Assembly: GCF_000372725.1 (NCBI RefSeq)
Contig: NW_005201391.1
Coordinates: 333,736 to 394,472, forward strand
Direction of reading: 5' to 3'
From: Emiliania huxleyi CCMP1516
Lineage: Eukaryota > Haptophyta > Isochrysidales > Noelaerhabdaceae
Length of the DNA stretch: 60,737 bases
Shown piece after piece: positions 19,411 through 32,000 of this stretch. Numbering within the stretch: position 1 is the first letter of the stretch; each line of letters begins with the position of its first letter. Under the pieces are notes generated by a model. It searched no databases. It worked only from the letters and a program-made list of their open reading frames with translations, and was not told where the DNA came from. The position numbers were made by a program, and so were the translations under genes.

Positions 19411-21505
19411 TCACGGCGCCACGTCCTCGTCCTTGCAGGCTGGGTTGAGCGGCCAATGCAGCCCGTCGACGCTCGGCCCGTCCCCTCTGATCGGGATCGG
19501 CCAGAGCAGCAGCCTCCGCCCGAAGACCTGCTCGAGGTTGCGGCGCGGCCCGACGTCATACCTGCTCGACTTTGTGTCGAGGGTCGTCCGGTTGCGGAGC
19601 GCGAGCAAGGAGTGCCACGACCAAAACATGAAGAGGAGGCAGCCGACGGGCACGTCGAGCAGGAAGCAGGTCACGGCGGCCGCCGCGTGGAGCCGCTCTG
19701 CGGTCGACGCTGCGAGGACGAGCGAGACGAGGAAGGGGCCGGAGAAGGACGGAACCTCGAGGGCGGCGGGTGGGGGCGGGGTGGCGCCGCGGGAGGGAGC
19801 TGGGGGAGCGGGCGCGGGGGACGGGAGCGGGCCGCAATGGAGGGAGGGTTGGCGGGGAGAGTGGAGGAAGGAGGGGGGGGGGGGGGGGCATTGGGAAGTG
19901 CTCCAAAGGAAAAGGGGGGGGGGGGGGAAGCGAGGCAGGTGAGGCAAGCACCAGAGCCGATCCGAGCTGGTGTGACTCTGGCGCGTGCAACGACATGGTG
20001 GCGAAGAACTGGGCGATGCGCAGTGCGCTCCTCTCGTCGTCGTCCGCCGCCGCCGCGAGCAGGGATGGCATGCCCCGCTTCTCGAGCCCGTCGAGGAAGG
20101 CGTTGCCTGGAGTGGGGGGCTGGAGTGGGGGGGACGGGTGGTCGCGGCGGCGGAGGTGGCGATGAGGAAAGCTACGTCGCGAGGGGGGTGGCGATGGAAG
20201 AGGGGGCGACTGCGGTGGTACGCGCATGTGCAGACTGGAGGGTGTGAGTCGGAGGTGCAGCAGGGTCCGTCTTCCGCATCTGGGGAGGCGTCGCCGCGCG
20301 CGGACAGCCCGTTGAAGACCTCATGGCCGAGGGCGAACGCGCCTGCAGCAGGGCGAGAGGGAGGGTCGAACCGTGCACGAGGGCGAGAGGGGAGGTGGGT
20401 CGAGCCCCCCGCGGCCGCTCTCCGCCCCCGGCCTCATCCGCCGCCGCTTTTGTGCGCGGTGTCAGGAGTGGCTTGCCGCGCCTCGGTGTCACCGAGCCGA
20501 ATGGGCGGGCAAGGAAGGACGCAGAGGGGGCAGCAGAAGGGCGGGCTCGCGAGGGCGTGGCGCGGACCGTACAGGCAGAGGAGGGCCGAGTAGCCGAGGA
20601 AGAGGATGAAGTACCTGTCGCCCACAACCGACAGCCGCGGCTTGTGAGCGGGCGCCTGTCTGTCCACAAGCTCTGTCCACTAGCTCTCTGCGGCGAGTGG
20701 GCTCACTACGTGGGCTCTGTCCACACGGAGCAGAGGCGGAGGGAGAGGAGAGCACTTGCGGTTGCGCAGTCCCACCGGCGAGCCGACCCAGAAGCAGTAG
20801 TGATCGACTCCGAGCACCATCTCGCCCGCAGAGCTCACCTACGCACACTCGCGCGCGGTTCGCCGCCGGCTCCTGGCCCACGGGCCACCCGCGAGCGTTG
20901 GTCGCCCACATCGCCCGCTCGGGCTGCTGGAGCCCAGAGCGGGCACACACGCGCGAGCAGCCCGGCCCGCCACCAAAGACGAGCGGCGGAGCTCCCGGGT
21001 GCGTCGCCTGCAGCTGCCAAAACGAGACGATCTGCAGCAGCAGGATGGCGTGGCCGAGCAGGACGATGCCGAGGGAGAGCTGGCCAGGAGATCCCTCCAC
21101 ATCGGGGCGGAAGGAACGGCAGGCGTAGTTGCAGACGACGACGGCCCAGTTCGCAAGGACGAGCGACCAGATGAAGGCCACGGCAAATGTCGGCGTGAGG
21201 CACGTTCGGAACACGCGCGCCGGCAGGGCGCGGCGGGCGCGCGTGGCGTAGACCGACGGACCCAGCTTGGGCACGGTCACCTCGAGCCTCGCCTCTTCGC
21301 TGTAACCCTCCTGCATCTGCATGTCGAGCCAGCGGGGCGGCTCGTACCCTGGCAAGAGCACGCGAAACCACTCTCCAGGAGCCGTGCCAGGCGGGATGGA
21401 GACAAAGTGAACGTCGCTCGTTTCCGCGTATCGGCGGGCGTGGGAAGGGCTCTGGGAGGAGCCCTGGTCGTGCGACAAGGATGAGGAGACCTGGCGCTGT
21501 CGCAT
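19411..21505 (-). CDS. DHHC-family S-acyltransferase homologue with DHYC and degenerate zinc site
   Basis: A multi-exon membrane protein. N-terminal part: FVSIPPGTAPGEWFRVLLPG, then two hydrophobic helices (AFIWSLVLANWAVVVCNYAC and a Leu/Ile-rich one). The catalytic block reads GVDHYCFWVGSPVGLRN (DHYC at 20794-20805), then RYFILFLGYSALLCLYG, another hydrophobic region and the C-terminal NRTTLDTK and NLEQVFG blocks typical of palmitoyltransferases. DHYC is a known functional variant of DHHC. However, the preceding Cys-rich region (about 20925-20990) reads CSRVCARSGLQQPERAMW where Zn-binding enzymes have CxxC and HHC, so several zinc ligands are missing. Exact splice sites were not all resolved. 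The start is taken at the ATG 21505. Membrane-bound; substrate unknown. Confidence 0.72.
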
Positions 21506-21589
21506 TGAGCGCCAAACGTTGGACAGCGCTGTCGACCAACACCGAGTGAGCGAGAAGAATTTTACTAAAGCCCCTCTCACAGCAGACTG

Positions 21590-22287
21590 GCTCGAGAAGA
21601 AATCACTCTCTCACTAACACCGCCGGGTGCAACCTGTCCTCCAATCGGAATTCTCACTTTGGGACACGGGTGGTGGTGGTCCCCGGGTGGTGGTGGGACT
21701 TGGGCTGTCAGGCCGTCGATTTCTGCGATTTGAGAGAGAGATTTTTAAAGACCAACAAGTCTCTCTCTCCCAACAAGAAATCACGACTCTCACAGCGATT
21801 TGTGCGAAGCGCGCGATTTCTGCGCGGAGCTCGCCGTGGCCCCGCGCGGCCGTACCTACTCGCGTTTTCGGCCCACCACCCTCGACCGAGCTCACCACCA
21901 TCGCGTACGCACGTTTTATCGTGTGCGCGACGCGCTCGATCACCACCGCGGTGGCGACAAGAGCGCCTTTTCAACACGCTGCGATGGCGGTGTGCAGCAC
22001 CAGGCCCGGCAAAATCCACGTCGAAAATTCTTCTGGTCAAAATCGTTAGTCCTCGCGAGAATTCTTTGCCAAAGCCCTCCAGGGTTCCAACTTTTTGCGG
22101 GGTGTGGTATGGTAGTCTCGCGGCCCAAAGGGTGGGGGGGTATGGTCCTGACCGCCCATCCCCGGTCTCCGGGAGGCTGTGAGCAGGCGGGGGGGTATGG
22201 TCTCGAGCCTGCCGAACCATACAATACCAAAAGTCCGAACCCAGGCCAAGCGCGAGGAGATCGCGGCCAAGCGCGAGGAGATCGGCC
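21590..22287. other. repeat-rich upstream region between divergent genes
   Basis: Contains AAGAAATCAC.CTCTC words at 21594 and 21776 (also at about 36322), a GAGAGAGA/TCTCTCTC hairpin near 21731-21761, a block at 21826-21990 related to the inverted-repeat element of 13.2-14.9 kb, and the second GGTATGGT mini-hairpin. No gene. Confidence 0.5.
22136..22229. repeat. short hairpin-type dispersed repeat, copy 2
   Basis: Starts GGGGTATGGTCCTG and ends GAACCATAC. Shares its ends and several internal words with 4443-4517. Confidence 0.5.
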
Positions 22288-23905
22288 ATGTTGATCCACA
22301 TAAGCCTGCTCTCACGCCTCATGCCGCAGCCGCGCGTCGATGTGGGAGCGTTGTTGACCGACATCGCCATCACACGAGCCAGCGGCGAGCGAGTCAGCCG
22401 AGACACGCAGCTCGAGGCGCTCAGGGCCTGCATCTCGGAGGGCGTGAGCGGTCCGGTGCTGTATCGCGTGTGGGAGGAGGCGCTCATCGACGGCCTTCTC
22501 CCCGCCGACCTCGACAGCGAGACTCGGGCTGCGCTCGACGGCCGAGTACCTCCAGAGGCCGCTTCCTCGGGCGCAGACCTTCTTCCGGTGCAAGAGGAGG
22601 AGGAGCCCGCGCCGCTGCTCTCCGCTGCGCTCGAGCCGCTCTGGGTGCGTCCGTCCGGATCCGTGCGCGAGTACGACTGCACGCGCCCCGAGGGCCTCTC
22701 TGCCGCATGGGAGGCCGTCGCCGCGGGAGACGCTCCGGTGCCTTCTCCTCTCTGAAGATTGTCTTCCGCCTGTCCCGCTTCTTCGCCTGCGCTTCACCGC
22801 CCTCTCCACGCGCCCAGGTGCTCTTCCGCGGCGTCGGGCGGCGCTGGGCGGCGCTGCGCTCGTGGACGCTGCCCTCACTGGCCCGCTCGCTGGCGCGGGG
22901 CATGGTGCGTGTCTCGCCGGGCCCTGCGGTGATGTTTTGCCGCGAGTCGCACCCGCTGGTCCGCTCGGGCGAGTTCGAGCCGCCCTCGCGCATCCTCTCC
23001 ATGCGCGGCGCCGAGTTTGTCCACCGGCTTCGTCGCGGCCGTGGGGGAGCTCCGCCGCTGCTGTACGGCGACGAGGAGCGCGTATACCTGCAGGCGCTCT
23101 CTCGCACGCACAAACACATAAGATACTCAGACCACACACACACGCACTTACACTCTTTCTCTCAGGGCTGTGGGTCCAGTACTTGCAGCTCCCTCGCCTG
23201 CAGGCGCTCGCACCGCCCTCCCTGATGGCGGACGTGGACTTTGGCTTCCTGCCCGAGGCTCCGCCGGGCGGCTACGCCTCTGTCCTCGGCCGTCTGTGGG
23301 TGTCTGCGCCGGGCACGCTCTCGCCGCTCCACTTTGACGAGCAGGACTCGTACCTCTGCCAGGCGGCTTGCAAGAGCCCCCCCCCCCCCCCCTTCACCCC
23401 AACCCCCCCCCTCACCCCTCACCCCACCCCACCCCACCACCCACCAACCACGACCTCCACCCACCCACCCACCCACCGCCCCCGTGCGGCACTGCGCCGC
23501 CGGAGCCGCTCCCCCCTTCAGCTCTGCGCTGCACGAGCCCCGCTCTGCCAGGTGCGCGGCGCCAAGCGCATGCTGCTGTGGCCGGCCGGCCTGCTGCGCG
23601 CGCTGCGGCCGTATGCAGACGACCACCCGCTCGCGAGGCGGCTGCAGCTCCCTCTCACCGGGCCGCGGCCCGCCGACGCGGAATTGGCCGCCGCCGGCGA
23701 CGCATGCCTCGAGGCGCAGCTGCGGCCGGGAGACGTGCTCTTCTTCCCGGCGCGGTGGGCGCACCACACGGAGGCGACGGCGCCCGAGGGAGAGCGCGCG
23801 GGGGGGGCGCGCGGAGCAGCGGCGGGCGCGGCTCAGGACGAGGCGCGGGAGGATGAGGCCTCGTGGTCGCTGGGCTTTCGCACGGACGGGCAGTTTCTGA
23901 TGTGA
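22288..23905 (+). CDS. JmjC/cupin_8-type putative 2-oxoglutarate dioxygenase
   Basis: Four exons (22288-22713, 22818-23093, 23204-23362, 23552-23905), all in phase 0, give about 404 residues. The core matches JmjC hydroxylases: VLFRGVGRRWAALRSWTLP, a Fe-binding HxD in PLHFDEQDSYLCQ, VRGAKRMLLWPAG, and LRPGDVLFFPARWAHHTEA with the distal His. Such enzymes hydroxylate proteins or RNA, or demethylate Lys. The middle junction has an alternative acceptor at 23165 that would keep ten more residues (LWVQYLQLPRLQ) but requires a different donor phase. Intron 3 is C-rich and in frame. Upstream it is divergent from the acyltransferase homologue. Confidence 0.83.
23094..23203 (+). other. 110-nt GC-AG intron flanked by a 13-bp direct repeat
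   Basis: CCTGCAGGCGCTC at 23087-23099 and 23197-23209. Offset equals the intron length; the CAG of copy 2 is the acceptor and the GC of copy 1 is the donor. Confidence 0.65.
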
Positions 23906-24111
23906 GCTTGAGACTGCTTTCCCTTGGTGTACGCGTTTCGTACTTGGGTACAGTCAATCACAATGTGCGACGTCGTTCACGTTCTCACATAAGAAAGCGG
24001 ATCTGAGAGAGAAGACGGCCTTTCTTCTAAAGCCTTCGCTCCGCGATGGCAGCAAGACTGGTCAGTCGCCTTAGGGCACCGAAAACCACACGACACGCAC
24101 TCGCACACGCC

Positions 24112-25325
24112 GAGCCGCGCGCGGCCGGCGCCCCTCATGCCCTTCTCCACGCACACCGCGTGAAAACTGCGCGTACGTCCCCGCGCGCACGCAAACACAC
24201 GAGCAGCGCCCAGAAGCCTGTGTCATGGGCGCAAGCCCTGTGCTGGCGCCCCATGGCCGTCCCGCGCCGCCCGCACCAGCTGCGCGCCCCTCGCACTACC
24301 AGATCCAGCCGCTCGTCCACTCCCGCCGCGACGCGCGCGCCGCAGCACACCTCACCAGCACTACCTCGCCTTTTTGCGCCCTGTGCAGGCTCTGCACACT
24401 GCTTCTGGCATCTCACAAGCGGCAGTACCAGGACGCGCCGCGAGTACGACGCAGGCCCTGCACCACGCAAGCCGCGCACGCACGCCCGCACGCGCGCGCG
24501 CGCGCGCGCGCTCATCCGCTCTCTGCTGCACAGACTGCCAGCCTGCCTGCACACACAGCATACAGCACCATGTGCACGCACTGCGCTCAACGATGCAGCC
24601 CGCACCCCGCAACAACAGCCTGCCCCTCGCCTCACCACGCCGTCTCGCGCTCACACCGCCAGCAGCCCAATCAGAGACACTGCAGCGCGCGCCTCTGCAC
24701 GCCTGCAGTCTCTCTGAGACCTTCTCAATCCATCCCGCCGCCGCGCCTTCCCAGGCACACACCGCAGCAGTGAACATGACATGCACATGTACACGTGCAA
24801 CATGTGCATGCACATGCACATGCTACATGTACATGTTGTTGTGAGTCGAAGGATTGGACATCGACCGAGCCCGCGCCTGTCGCCCGTAGTTCCGTTTCTT
24901 TTTACTGCCATAAGCAAAAAAAGAAAAACATCATGACGAGACAAAATTTCTTGTTCCTACTTGGAAACGTCAAACGAAAAACGGCGTGGTGTGTGTAGCA
25001 CCGCTGCCAATGACTGCCGGGGCGTCACACCGACAGGGAGAGAGAACTCACCAGTCCGATAAGGATCAACTGGAAAGCTGAACCCTGGGCTTAGACAGAA
25101 CGGGCGTGGCAGGCTCCAGGGGAGGCCACGCTCTACCCGGGGCGCTAAGGAGGGGAATCGAAACTTACAAAACTGTTGGGCGTCCATCGACAAACAACTC
25201 ACGAGGACACACCGCCAATCCCCCCTCCCCGAGGACCGAACCTTGGCACGTAGCGCACGGGTCATCTCGGAGAGAGAAAGGGGAGGGAAGAGGGGGGGGA
25301 TAAGGGAGCCGAGATACGCGGGAGT
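24112..25325 (+). repeat. ~1.2-kb dispersed repeat, copy B
   Basis: Same orientation as 8610-9935. Holds one copy of the unit duplicated in copy A, and a short purine/pyrimidine-alternating ACATGTACATG-rich stretch (24780-24840) not found in copy A. It ends around the conserved ACGTAGCGCACG and CTCGGAGAGAG words. Confidence 0.8.
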
Positions 25326-26015
25326 ACCCTGAGAGTGAGAGCTCTCATTCATGGTCGCTAGAGACCAGGGGAAGCCACCATGGGGAACGGACACCAAGGC
25401 ACTAACTTCATCACTCATTCGCCCCGCACACCTAGCCTACACTGGTACGCGTTACACGGAGCGCCAAGGGGGAGAGAATGGAGGGGGGAGACTCTGCGTG
25501 CCCGTTACGGCGTTTTTCTTCAAAAGCAATTTTTTTTCTGAGAGAAGACTATATTGTAGTATATAACCGACCGCCCGCCCCCCGGTCCCACACCGCGCAC
25601 CGGCACCCCGCCCAACAGCAACACGGCAGGCAGCACGCGAGGGGCACGCCCCGCGCCCGCCGCCCCGCGGGCCCAGGCGCCGACAAGATATACAGGATCA
25701 GGAATGATACATTTTGATATCGAGGGGAGATGGGTATACAAAATCTAAAAAGGAGCAGTTCCCACTCGTGTCCGTGCTCTGTGTGTCTCTAGCAATGGTT
25801 TGGTAGGATCTAGGAATTTCCTGTGTCTTGGCTTGCGAAGTCACCACAAGTCTACACACCCACATATCACAGAATTTGGCAGTATAGCTGCAACACCCCC
25901 CCGGCACACACTGCAGATCTAGAGCTACTTCAGGTACAGGTACAGCATCTTCCCTACAGCCCCAGCCCGTGTGTCCGTGCTGGGAGGCGGAGGCAGCGGC
26001 CCAAGGTCAGCACGC
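25326..26015. other. intergenic, no gene recognised
   Basis: 3' region of the Cys-rich giant gene. Includes a direct junction with repeat copy B; no supported coding sequence. Confidence 0.45.
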
Positions 26016-29000
26016 TCACATCCAGCAGATGGCGATGCACGCGTCCAGCGCAACCTCGAGCCCGACATCCGCACCCACTTCCGCGATACTTGCGTCGATC
26101 GCGACGTCGGCCGTTACCTCCGCCGCGACGTCAGCCGCCGCCTCCGACGCGGCCGCTTCCGCGGAGGCCATTGCGTCAGCAACGGCCTCGTCCGTGACGT
26201 CAACCACCGTCTCCATTTCAACGCCGATGACCTCCTGCGCCATTTCAAACTCAATCTCGCCAGTGCCGTCCAGTAGCTGGCTCACGCTGTCTGTGAGCGC
26301 GTCGTCGAGGCTATCGAGCTCAAGGTCGACGAGCTCTTCCGTCTCATCCTCCAGGTCCTCCTCCACCTCCTCTTCCGCCTCCTCGTCAACCCTCCTGCAG
26401 ACTTCGCCGTCCAAGCGCCGGCGCTGCCGCCTCTCGCACTCGGATACGGGAAGATCGTGGTCGCCATTCTCAGCGACGATGCTCAAACGCTCCTCTAAGA
26501 GGCCGTTCATCTGCTCTTGGTCGCGGCAAGACTCGACCTCTCTCTGTTCAGGGTGCTCATTACCGGTGTTTGAACCGTTGTCTGCATCATTGCTGTGTGA
26601 ATCATCGTTGCCATCATTCTTACCGTCGTTGTCACCACTATTGTCGCCGGGGTCGTCCTCACACTTTTCGTCCGTATCATCGACGCCGCAGTTGCACCCA
26701 CTCTCCTTGAGGGCCGCGTTCGAGTAATCCGACTCGCACGGGCCAGGTATCCCGTGCCCGTCTCCGTGCCCCTTCTCAAAGCACTTTGCCTTCTCGAGCT
26801 CGCGACACTTGTTGCTGCGAGCCGTTTCATCCGGAATCTTTTTGTAGCACCTTTTCATGCACTCCTCGTTTGGTGCGTCGTCAGACGGCGCGTCCGTGCA
26901 GCCGATGCCACTTTTTACCATGTCCTTGGAGATCCAGTCCGATTTGCAAAGTGGGTTAAGCAGGTTCCAGCCTTCGCATCCGCCTCCCTTGTGAAGGTAG
27001 CGCTTACAAGTCATCCTATCACTGAGGGCTAGACCATTGCACACAAATTTGTTTGTGGAAGCCCATCCCCCATCCTTGAACATCGCAGCTCCCACCAGCA
27101 TCCCAATAAAGGGAGTGATCAAAGCCGCACAAAACGGAGTATCCACGTTGTGCAGCTGGTTGTTCCAGTTGACAGTGCTGCCATCAGGCCCCGTGATGCC
27201 AAGCAACGACGCGTTCGATTGAATCCAGTCGGTCCACTCGCCACCATTGCCGCCGACTGCGACTGCACATAGGGCTGAGGCGAGGTCTTTCGTCGCGGGG
27301 AAGACACCCCACTGGCCAGATCCCGCGGCCCAAGCTCCTTGGGCGAGGTACCGTTGCAGATTGGTCGTCCTGATTAAGTACTTGCCCGCGCCTGGCACCT
27401 CCGATTCGAGGAAGCGAACGGGGGAATAGAGGCACCTTCGCAGCTGGCCGATGATCGCGCTGTCAAGAAGATCGTGGAGCATGGTCGCACCAAAGTCACA
27501 GCTGTTGGCCTTTTTCTCTGCGTCTGTTGGATTTTTGGCAGAGCACTTCGCCAAGCCCTTGATGGCTTTGCTGGTGAGGGTTGCTGTCCAAGCTCCCAGC
27601 GCTGCGGACGGCGCCAGGGTCATCGCGCTCCAGCACCTCTGCTTGATGGACTGCAGCCCGGCCTGGGCAAACGTCTGGGGTGGCGCGTTGGCCGCGATCA
27701 CCGCCAGCTTGAGGGCGGTGGCGGCATCCGTCGCGACCACCGACGCCGCCTCCTCCGCCGCGTCCTGCCCAACGTCAAACTGCGCGACTGGAAGCACCTC
27801 GACGGCACTCGTGTTGCCCGACCAGTCGGAGACACTCGAGGAGGGCGCCGCCGCGAACTTGGTTTGGCCAGTGGATGTTTGGTACTCGACTAGCGTCCAG
27901 TTGCCCTCGAGCGACGACTCCACCTTTTGGTAGGCCGCGCCCTCCTCGTAGCGCACTAGCCCGTGCTTGACCGACTGCCAGGTCAACTGCTGCCGCGAGC
28001 AGTCGCACATGTCCTGCTCGGGCATGTTGGGGAGGCCTGAGAAGTAGCAGCCGGAGGAGTAGTCGCTCCACGTCGGCGTCGACTGGTCACAAGTGCTGCT
28101 CGGTGCGGCGCAGGACCCCGAGGTCGGCGCTAAGGGCTGGTTCATCTCGACGCCGCGCGAGACACAGGAGGCCGACGAGGGTGCCGAAGTGTACGTGAGC
28201 ACCTGCGACCCCGAGCTCAGCAGCGAGCACGAGGCGGGGCTGCCCGAGCAGGCGGGGCTGAAGACGCAGGCCGGCGGGGTGGAGTCGTACGCCGAGTTGC
28301 CCTGCCAGTAGGTTGGCATCCAAGCGCTGCACTGGTCGTAGCACGCCGCGGGGCTCTGTGGCGCGGACAGCGACGAATCGGAGACGATGAGCGTCACGCT
28401 GCTGTCCTCGCTCGTGGCCATGCCAGCGTCCACCTCGAGGGTCCACGGCACCGTCTTCTCGCCGCAAGCGTGGCACGTGCACCCTTTGAGTAGGTCGCGC
28501 GCCGCCAGCCCCTCGAGTGAGAAGGCCTCCGTCTCGCAATGCGGCCCGGGTGGGTCGGGGCCGCTGGTGACGGGCGTGGCGTACTGAAATGAGGAGGTCG
28601 TGCAGCCAGAACGCGGCGAGGGAGGCCCCGCACTTCCATAGCAGCCATTGTATTGCCAAGCGCAAGTCGCAAACCCGCCCGCGACGCAAGCGCTGAAGCA
28701 CGCCTGCTGCGTGAGGCCGCTGCCGAGCGGCGTGAAGGGCTCGGAGACCGAGTAGCAGCTCTTCCACGAGGGACCAACCACGGTTGCGAACTGGTAAGTC
28801 GAGGACGTGCAACCGGATCGGGCCGAGGGTGTCCCTTCTCCGCCGTAGCATCCGTTGAACTGCCAAGCGCAAGTCGCGTATCCGCCTGCGACGCACGCGC
28901 TGTAGCACTCCTGCTGCGTGAGGGGGCTCGGCGCTGGCGGTGCTGCCTGCGGCGCAGCGCACAGAGACGACCACTCTCCGTAAGCGTAGGAGTTGCCGGT

Positions 29001-32000
29001 GGGAGCGTAGCAATCCTGCCCCGACGCGCAGTATCGAACGCCCGTAGTGCTGCAGCTGATCTCGTTGCCAGTGCCCGTGCAGCTGCAGCAGTCGTCCGAG
29101 GTGCAGGGCATATAGCTGAGCAGAGTGTAGGGCAGTGAGGTGTCGATCGAGTAGCAGCTCTGCCATGACGGCACCAGCGGCGCGCCGTTGTTGCTGCCTG
29201 TGCTGCCGCACGCGACAGCCCCGCCGGCACGCAGCCGCTTGTAGAAGATGTAGTCTGCATACGAAGCGTTTGGCTGGCACAAGTCCGCGTAGACGTCCCC
29301 GGGGGGCGGGCTAGGCGACGCCGATCCGTAGCAGGTTCCGGTGGTGAGCGTGTAGCCATTCTCGGCCGTCGAGGTGACGTCCTCGGTTATGCCGTACTCG
29401 GGGTATTCCACCTGGCCCACGCACACCTCCGAGTCGCACATCCACCACACCGTACACGGCTCGCCATACTCCACTTTCGGCTGGCACGTGTTATCAGGGT
29501 TGCACTGCAGCCCGTCGCAGCACACCTCGCCGTTGTTGTGGCCGCAGCCGGACCCCTGGCTCAGGCAGCCCTGACAGGTGTTGAGGCCAGAGGTGTCGCA
29601 CGTAAGGCCAGCCTGGCACTGGTCCGTCGCCTCACACCTAGCCCCGTACCCGCCCGGCGGCTGGCACGAGTTTATCCCGACAGTATTGCACACGAGCTGA
29701 GGTGGGTCATCCGAATTGCCGCAGCAGTCGCTGCTGCTGTCGCACCCGCCGCCCTGCTGGATGCATCCCGAGCAGGAATTGATCCCCCGGGTGTCACAGT
29801 ATCCCGAGGTGCACTGATAGTCATCTCGGCAAGACCCGCCGTCAGGATTGGGGGCCTGACACTGATTAATTCCTCCCGTGTAGCAAATTTAGTAAGAGCC
29901 GCTATTTGGGTCGTTGTTACCGCAGCAGTTGCTGCTGGTCTGACACCGCTCCCCGTCCGTCAGGCAGCTGGAGCAGGCATTGACGCCGGCCGTATCGCAG
30001 TAACCGCTCGCGCACTCATAGTCGTGGTAGCAGTGCGCGCCGTTCCCCGCGGGAGGCTGGCAAGAGTTCAAACCGTCTGTGTTGCAAACCAAACCGGAAC
30101 AGCAGTTGTCGTTCCCACCAGTGGAGCAGCCGGCGCCCTGAGGCAGGCAGCCCGAGCACTCGTTGATCCCCCGGGTGTCGCAGTACCCGCTCGAGCACTC
30201 ATCGCCATTGTAGCAGTGGCTCCCGTCCGGCTGCGGGCTGATGCACTGGTTAATGCCCGACTTTTGGCAGACCATGCCCGAGCAGCAATAGTTGTCTCCC
30301 TCGCAGTGGCCGCCCTCGCCCTGGCACGAGACGCACTCATTTATTCCTGAGGTGTCGCAAATGTTGCTCTGGCACTCGCCGTCTGTCCAGCACGGCTGGC
30401 CGTTGGCGAGCGGGGGCACGCAAGCGTTAACCCCCCGCGTGTCACAAATCAAGCCGCCGGGTTCGCCGCCGCCGCAGCACTGGTCCGTCGTCGAGCATCG
30501 CGTGTTTTGAGTCAGGCAGTCGGAGCAGGTCTTGCGGCCGTTTGCGTTGATGTCCGTGTCGCAGATCCCAGACGCGCAATCGGCGCCAGAGTTGCAGGAG
30601 GAGCCGACCGCGCCGGGGTACTGGCACTTGCCCACCCCGACTCCCTCCGTGTTGCACACCAGCCCATCGCAGCACGAGCCCGAGCCGCTGTACCACTCGC
30701 ACTCCGCGCTCTCGTCACAGTCCTTCTGGCTGCCATAGCTGTCGCACGTATACGGATCGCAGCCGCTCGCCGAGTAGCGGCACCTGCATCCCGACTCGCA
30801 GTCGGCGCCCGAAGTGCCGCACTGGGGTGCCGTCACCAGCGGCTTGGACGGGACGCACTGGCTCGGCGCCGTCACCGCACTCCACGCGCCGTCAGAGAAG
30901 GTCGGCTGCGGGCCCTTGAAGGAGAAGCCGCCGCACTCCCCCGGGCTCTTGGTGCACTCTTCCTCGCAACCCTCAAAGTTATCCGGCTCCGGGTCGGACA
31001 TGTCCACGCGCGCCGTGCCGCAGTTGGACTCGAGGGACACGTAGGCCTGCAGTCAGTCCGTCAGTCTCACGCGTGTATGTGTCCTCGCTCGGACGACGGG
31101 GCACGTGGAACACGCCTGCTTGACGTAGAAGAAGGCCGTCTCGTTGTTGAGCCGCGCGCCGTTTGCGACGGCCTCGTCGTTCGAGCACGCGGCGTACGCG
31201 AGCTGGCACTCGCCCGGCTCCTCGGCAAAGGAGAAGCCCGCGCACGTGTCGAGCTGGTCGCAGGCCGCCTCGCACTGCGGCACCGTGAGGCTGGAGCCGA
31301 CCACCCGGAGGCTGTAGCCCGGGCAGTCGCCGCCGAGCTGCACGTAGGTCGGCGCGGGCACGTCGTAGGAGAGGAGCAGCCGGTCGCCCGCCCAGCAGCC
31401 TGCGCACGTGTTGGCGCACACCTTGGCGCCCGCCTCGAGGCAGGCCTTGAGGCAGCTGAGCTGCGCCTGATAGGTCGCCGACTCGGCGGCGCCGGGCCCG
31501 GTCGCCATGGAGCCGTTGACAATCGTGCCGCGGCCGTAGAACTCCTCGTCGGCGGCGCACGGCAGCAGCTGCGAGGCGGTGCTGTAGTTGACGCCCTTGC
31601 CCGGCTGCCACGGAATCGGCACGTTCACGATGGACGTGATTGGGATGGTGCCGGCCGTGCTGTAGACAATCGTGACTTTTGCGCCGTCTTCAAACGTCCT
31701 CTCCATCGTCCCGCCGTATGCCGCATCCTCGCTCATGCGGCGCTGGCGAGAGGATGCGGAGCGAACGGATGAGCCGCGGCCGCAGCGCGCGCGGTACCGC
31801 CGCTCGCAAGCCCCTAGGGCCTCGGTGATGAAGGGCGCGCGGTGGTGCGTTACCGCGTAGTTGTACGCGACCGCCTCGGTCTCGTTGTGCTCGCCGTCGC
31901 CGTCTCGGTCAAAAAGCTGGAACGAGAAGCGCAGGTCCGCCTCGTACGTCGGGTAGGTGTGCAGGCCCGGGCAGCGCATTGACCGCGCCACCGCCAACAG

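Noticed and set aside
8610..25325. copies A and B as the two LTRs of one giant retrotransposon
   Set aside because: The 14 kb between them holds ordinary host genes on both strands, and no reverse transcriptase or integrase.
29875..29945. short GT-AG intron removing the TAA in the Cys-rich gene
   Set aside because: A GTAAC..TACTAAAT..CAG pattern exists, but removing it deletes conserved repeat residues (GINQC).
30507..31772. 421-residue plus-strand open frame antisense to the Cys-rich gene
   Set aside because: Composition is Arg/Ala-rich shadow of the opposite strand; no conserved motif.
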